Source: Tissierellia bacterium | GTDB taxonomy: Bacteria; Bacillota; Clostridia; Tissierellales; Tissierellaceae | Length of the DNA: 7,312 bases | Direction: 5' to 3' | Assembly: GCA_012521625.1 (NCBI GenBank) | Contig: JAAYLY010000013.1 | Span: 1 to 7,312, forward strand | Part shown: one piece after another, positions 5,835 to 7,312 of the stretch | How the letters are laid out: the number at the start of each line of letters is the position of its first letter | Numbering within the stretch: the first letter of the stretch is position 1 | Notes under the pieces: generated by a model | The model's database searches: none | What the model was told of the DNA's origin: nothing | Seen by the model: only the letters and a program-made list of their open reading frames with translations | Position numbers and translations under genes: made by a program

Positions 5835-5845
5835 ATTTCTTAGGT

Positions 5846-6214
5846 CTATTTAATAATAATGGCACTATCGATATTGGTAACTATGTCTAATTCATCATTT
5901 CCCATGGCGGTTATGATGGTCCTATTTTGAATACTGGCAATAAAAGCCATATCCTTATATAGCATCAGGCTTTCCTTCCCGCCCTTTTCTTCCAGCTTAT
6001 CCATCCCTTGGCTGATGCGGGTTAGGTCATTTTCCTGTAGCCTAATACCCCTTTCCACCATCCTCTTTTGGGCATGGCCGGAAATCTTCACATCCTTCTT
6101 AGGACTTAAGGATTCCTCCAATACCTTCTTAAATTCCAGCTGGCTGTTCTTCTTTAGGTCAACATTGGAAATAGTACTGGAAATGATTCGACCGCCTTCT
6201 ATCCTAAAAGTCAT
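5846..6214 (-). CDS. Flagellar operon protein of unknown function (TIGR02530-like)
   Basis: This 122-residue protein resembles the conserved family described only as a flagellar operon protein, usually found between flgD and flgE in Firmicutes and some other phyla. What can be seen: an N-terminal strand (TFRIEGGRIIS), a polar linker, the family hallmark GHAQKRMVERGI at 46-57 (His-Ala, then Arg and Arg-Gly), a helix with ENDLTRISQGMDKLEEKGGK, and a C-terminal part with LYKDMAFIASIQNRTIITAM at 85-104. There is no signal peptide or membrane helix, so it is probably cytoplasmic. A chaperone or regulator for hook assembly would suit its position, but that is inference. The ATG at 6214 follows the flgD stop directly, and GGAGGTGA is 4 bases upstream. 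Confidence 0.88.
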   Translation of the reverse strand: MTFRIEGGRIISSTISNVDLKKNSQLEFKKVLEESLSPKKDVKISGHAQKRMVERGIRLQENDLTRISQGMDKLEEKGGKESLMLYKDMAFIASIQNRTIITAMGNDELDIVTNIDSAIIIK

Positions 6215-6673
6215 CTACTCACCTCCATCTACTTCCCCTTCGGTCCCTGCTGGATTGGCCACCTCCACCAATGAGCCAAGGTTATAATCCTTATTATTTA
6301 CCTGGATAACTGCATAGCCATTTTGAAACTTCACCTTTTCAACTATGCCTGTAATTTCCTCTTCCCCATCCATTACAGTAACCTCCTTACCTATTAGGCT
6401 GAAGGTATACTGCTGCTGGTTCATAAGTGTCAATATATTCAACCTGTCGGAAATCTGGCTTAACTGTTCCAGGGTGGTAAATTGAACCATTTGGGCTAGA
6501 TAGTCTGCATTGCTACCCCCGCTGCTAAAGGGGTTTTGGTTCTTAAGTTCTGCAGCCATAATCTGTAGGTAATCGTCGATGGATAATTTGCTTCTTGCCT
6601 CTTCTGCGGCATTGCTTGCAGAATTGGTAGTATTAAAGATATTGGCCATTGCAGTATAATTTCTTATTTCCAA
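6215..6673 (-). CDS. flgD: FlgD, hook assembly cap protein, short form
   Basis: FlgD caps the growing hook and is needed for FlgE to polymerise. The 152 residues contain the conserved N-terminal part: LSIDDYLQIMAAELKNQNPF at 30-49, then DYLAQMVQFTTLEQLSQI at 57-74. A short region follows with LIGKEVTVMDGEEEITGIVE at 93-112 and YAVIQVNNKDYNLGSLVEV at 120-138. E. coli FlgD is about 230 residues and has extra Ig-like and Tudor-like domains; the short form matches the roughly 140 residues of Bacillus FlgD, so it is not truncated. The start is TTG at 6673, with AAGGAGG 8 bases upstream. An internal ATG at 6649 has no such site. The binding site overlaps the fliK stop. Confidence 0.93.
   Translation of the reverse strand: MEIRNYTAMANIFNTTNSASNAAEEARSKLSIDDYLQIMAAELKNQNPFSSGGSNADYLAQMVQFTTLEQLSQISDRLNILTLMNQQQYTFSLIGKEVTVMDGEEEITGIVEKVKFQNGYAVIQVNNKDYNLGSLVEVANPAGTEGEVDGGE
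6219..6226 (-). promoter_or_regulatory. Ribosome binding site encoded by the flgD C-terminus
   Basis: GGAGGTGA lies 4 bases before the ATG at 6214. It is encoded by the final Gly-Gly-Glu codons of flgD, whose stop TAG abuts the next ATG (TAGATG). This should couple the two genes tightly. Confidence 0.75.
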
Positions 6674-6681
6674 CTTTCCAA

Positions 6682-6688
6682 CCTCCTT
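6682..6688 (-). promoter_or_regulatory. flgD ribosome binding site, overlaps fliK stop
   Basis: AAGGAGG ends 8 bases before the TTG start of flgD and shares bases with the fliK stop, giving TAAGGAGG. It is near-perfect and is the main reason for choosing TTG over the ATG eight codons later. Confidence 0.75.
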
Positions 6689-7312
6689 AAGCCAGGATAT
6701 TCAATCCACTTTCCTTTAAGTCATTAATATAGGTCACTGCTGGTGATTCCTTACTAAACTGAATCCTACTTGTCCTATAGGGTCTGTTACCCTGATTTCT
6801 AGAATTGGAATTAGCTGATGGATTGTTTGAATTTAAGCTAAGCTCTATATCTACCCTTCCTAGGACTATGTCCTGCCTTAGTAGATTATTATTTAACTGA
6901 TTTAAGTTGCTATTAAATAGGTCTCTGGCTGCCTCATTTTCAACTAAGATCTTTACAACCAGCTTGCCTTCCTCCATCTTTAAATTCAAATCCACATAGC
7001 CTAACTCTTCAGGGTGGAGCTTAAGTCTCACGCTATTTTCATCCCTATTTAAGTCCATAAATTCTATAATCTTGTCATTGATGCTTTCTATATTCTCCCT
7101 AAAGTCCACCTGCTCAGCCACATCTGCTACTTCAAGTTCTACTTCAGTGGAAAGGTTATCGAATCTTACATCCAGCTGGTTAAATAAGGATCCTCCCTTA
7201 GCTATATTCTTATTTCTTATTTCCTTATCTTCTTCCTTAAGGCTTAATGAATCCAGCTCCTCTCCTACTGCCAATTCATCTAGCTTTTCGCTTTTAAATT
7301 GCAAATCATCTA
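6687..7312 (-). CDS. fliK: FliK, hook-length control protein, C-terminal part (5' end off window)
   Basis: FliK is secreted during hook growth, measures hook length and triggers FlhB to switch export to filament proteins. The frame stays open to the window edge (first full codon at 7310), so the last 207 residues are visible. A TTG at 7304 could pass for a start but has no binding site and the frame continues upstream, so it is read as an internal Leu. The C-terminal domain that contacts FlhB lies at about 7031-6840, with VRLKLHPEELGYVDLNLKM, then GKLVVKILVENEAARDLF and LLRQDIVLGRVDIEL. This L-x-P-x-x-L-G pattern is the family hallmark. An acidic region precedes it and an Asn/Ser-rich stretch (LNSNNPSANSNSRNQG) follows. 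Overall similarity in FliK is low, so the call rests on this domain and on position before flgD. Confidence 0.92.
   Translation of the reverse strand, partial: DDLQFKSEKLDELAVGEELDSLSLKEEDKEIRNKNIAKGGSLFNQLDVRFDNLSTEVELEVADVAEQVDFRENIESINDKIIEFMDLNRDENSVRLKLHPEELGYVDLNLKMEEGKLVVKILVENEAARDLFNSNLNQLNNNLLRQDIVLGRVDIELSLNSNNPSANSNSRNQGNRPYRTSRIQFSKESPAVTYINDLKESGLNILA

Larger units (their letters stand above)
5735..5845 (-). promoter_or_regulatory. Possible structured leader of flgE, unassigned
   Basis: This 111-base stretch is the longest gap in the operon. On the minus strand it can form two hairpins, at 5783-5804 and 5757-5779. It has about seven GGA motifs, two of them in the flgE binding site, and a TATAAA/TATATA-rich first third that could hold a weak internal promoter, though no good -35 element is visible. 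It does not match the consensus of the cyclic di-GMP riboswitches or other classes I can recall. A role in tuning hook protein synthesis is inference only. Confidence 0.35.

Noticed and set aside
7302..7304. TTG at 7304 as the start of fliK
   Set aside because: The frame is open to the window edge, no binding site is visible upstream, and FliK proteins are normally much longer than 205 residues.
1..7312. CTAG tetranucleotide looked unusually common
   Set aside because: A rough count by eye gives about thirty, close to random expectation for this length. It is not depleted as in some bacteria, but it is largely explained by CTA and AGG codon use.

Overview
The window is one stretch of a flagellar operon. 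Every gene lies on the minus strand, so transcription runs from high to low coordinates, and thirteen genes are packed almost without gaps. In transcription order they are fliK (5' end cut by the window), flgD, a small flagellar operon protein of unknown function, flgE (hook), flbD/swrD, motA, motB, fliL, fliO, fliP, fliQ, fliR and flhB (3' end cut by the window). No mobile element, CRISPR array, tRNA, rRNA or clear terminator was seen.

Organism: a Gram-positive motile bacterium of the Clostridia. The evidence is the gene order flgD-unknown-flgE-flbD-motA-motB-fliL-fliO-fliP-fliQ-fliR-flhB with the stator genes inside the operon and no fliM or fliY/fliN between fliL and fliO (Bacillus has them there), the short FlgD, strong purine-rich Shine-Dalgarno sites, TTG starts and moderately low G+C. 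Family or genus cannot be fixed from this window; a relative of Tissierellales would fit but is a guess.

Layout by job. 7312-4817 builds the hook: FliK measures hook length, FlgD is the hook cap or scaffold, the unknown protein accompanies them, and FlgE is the hook subunit. 4805-2650 is the motor module: FlbD/SwrD (linked to stator power in Bacillus), the stator pair MotA and MotB, and FliL (stator-associated), joined by overlaps of 1 to 8 bases. 2638-1 is the membrane core of the flagellar type III export apparatus: FliO (assembly helper), FliP, FliQ and FliR (export gate), and FlhB (substrate-specificity switch, acting with FliK).

Only two gaps exceed 30 bases. The 111-base gap before flgE can fold into two small hairpins, carries several GGA motifs and also reads as a 23-codon open frame; it is the least explained part of the window. 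The 93-base gap between fliR and flhB is AT-rich with a short palindrome. Otherwise this is a conventional, intact flagellar region, and I see no convincing evidence for a new biological system.
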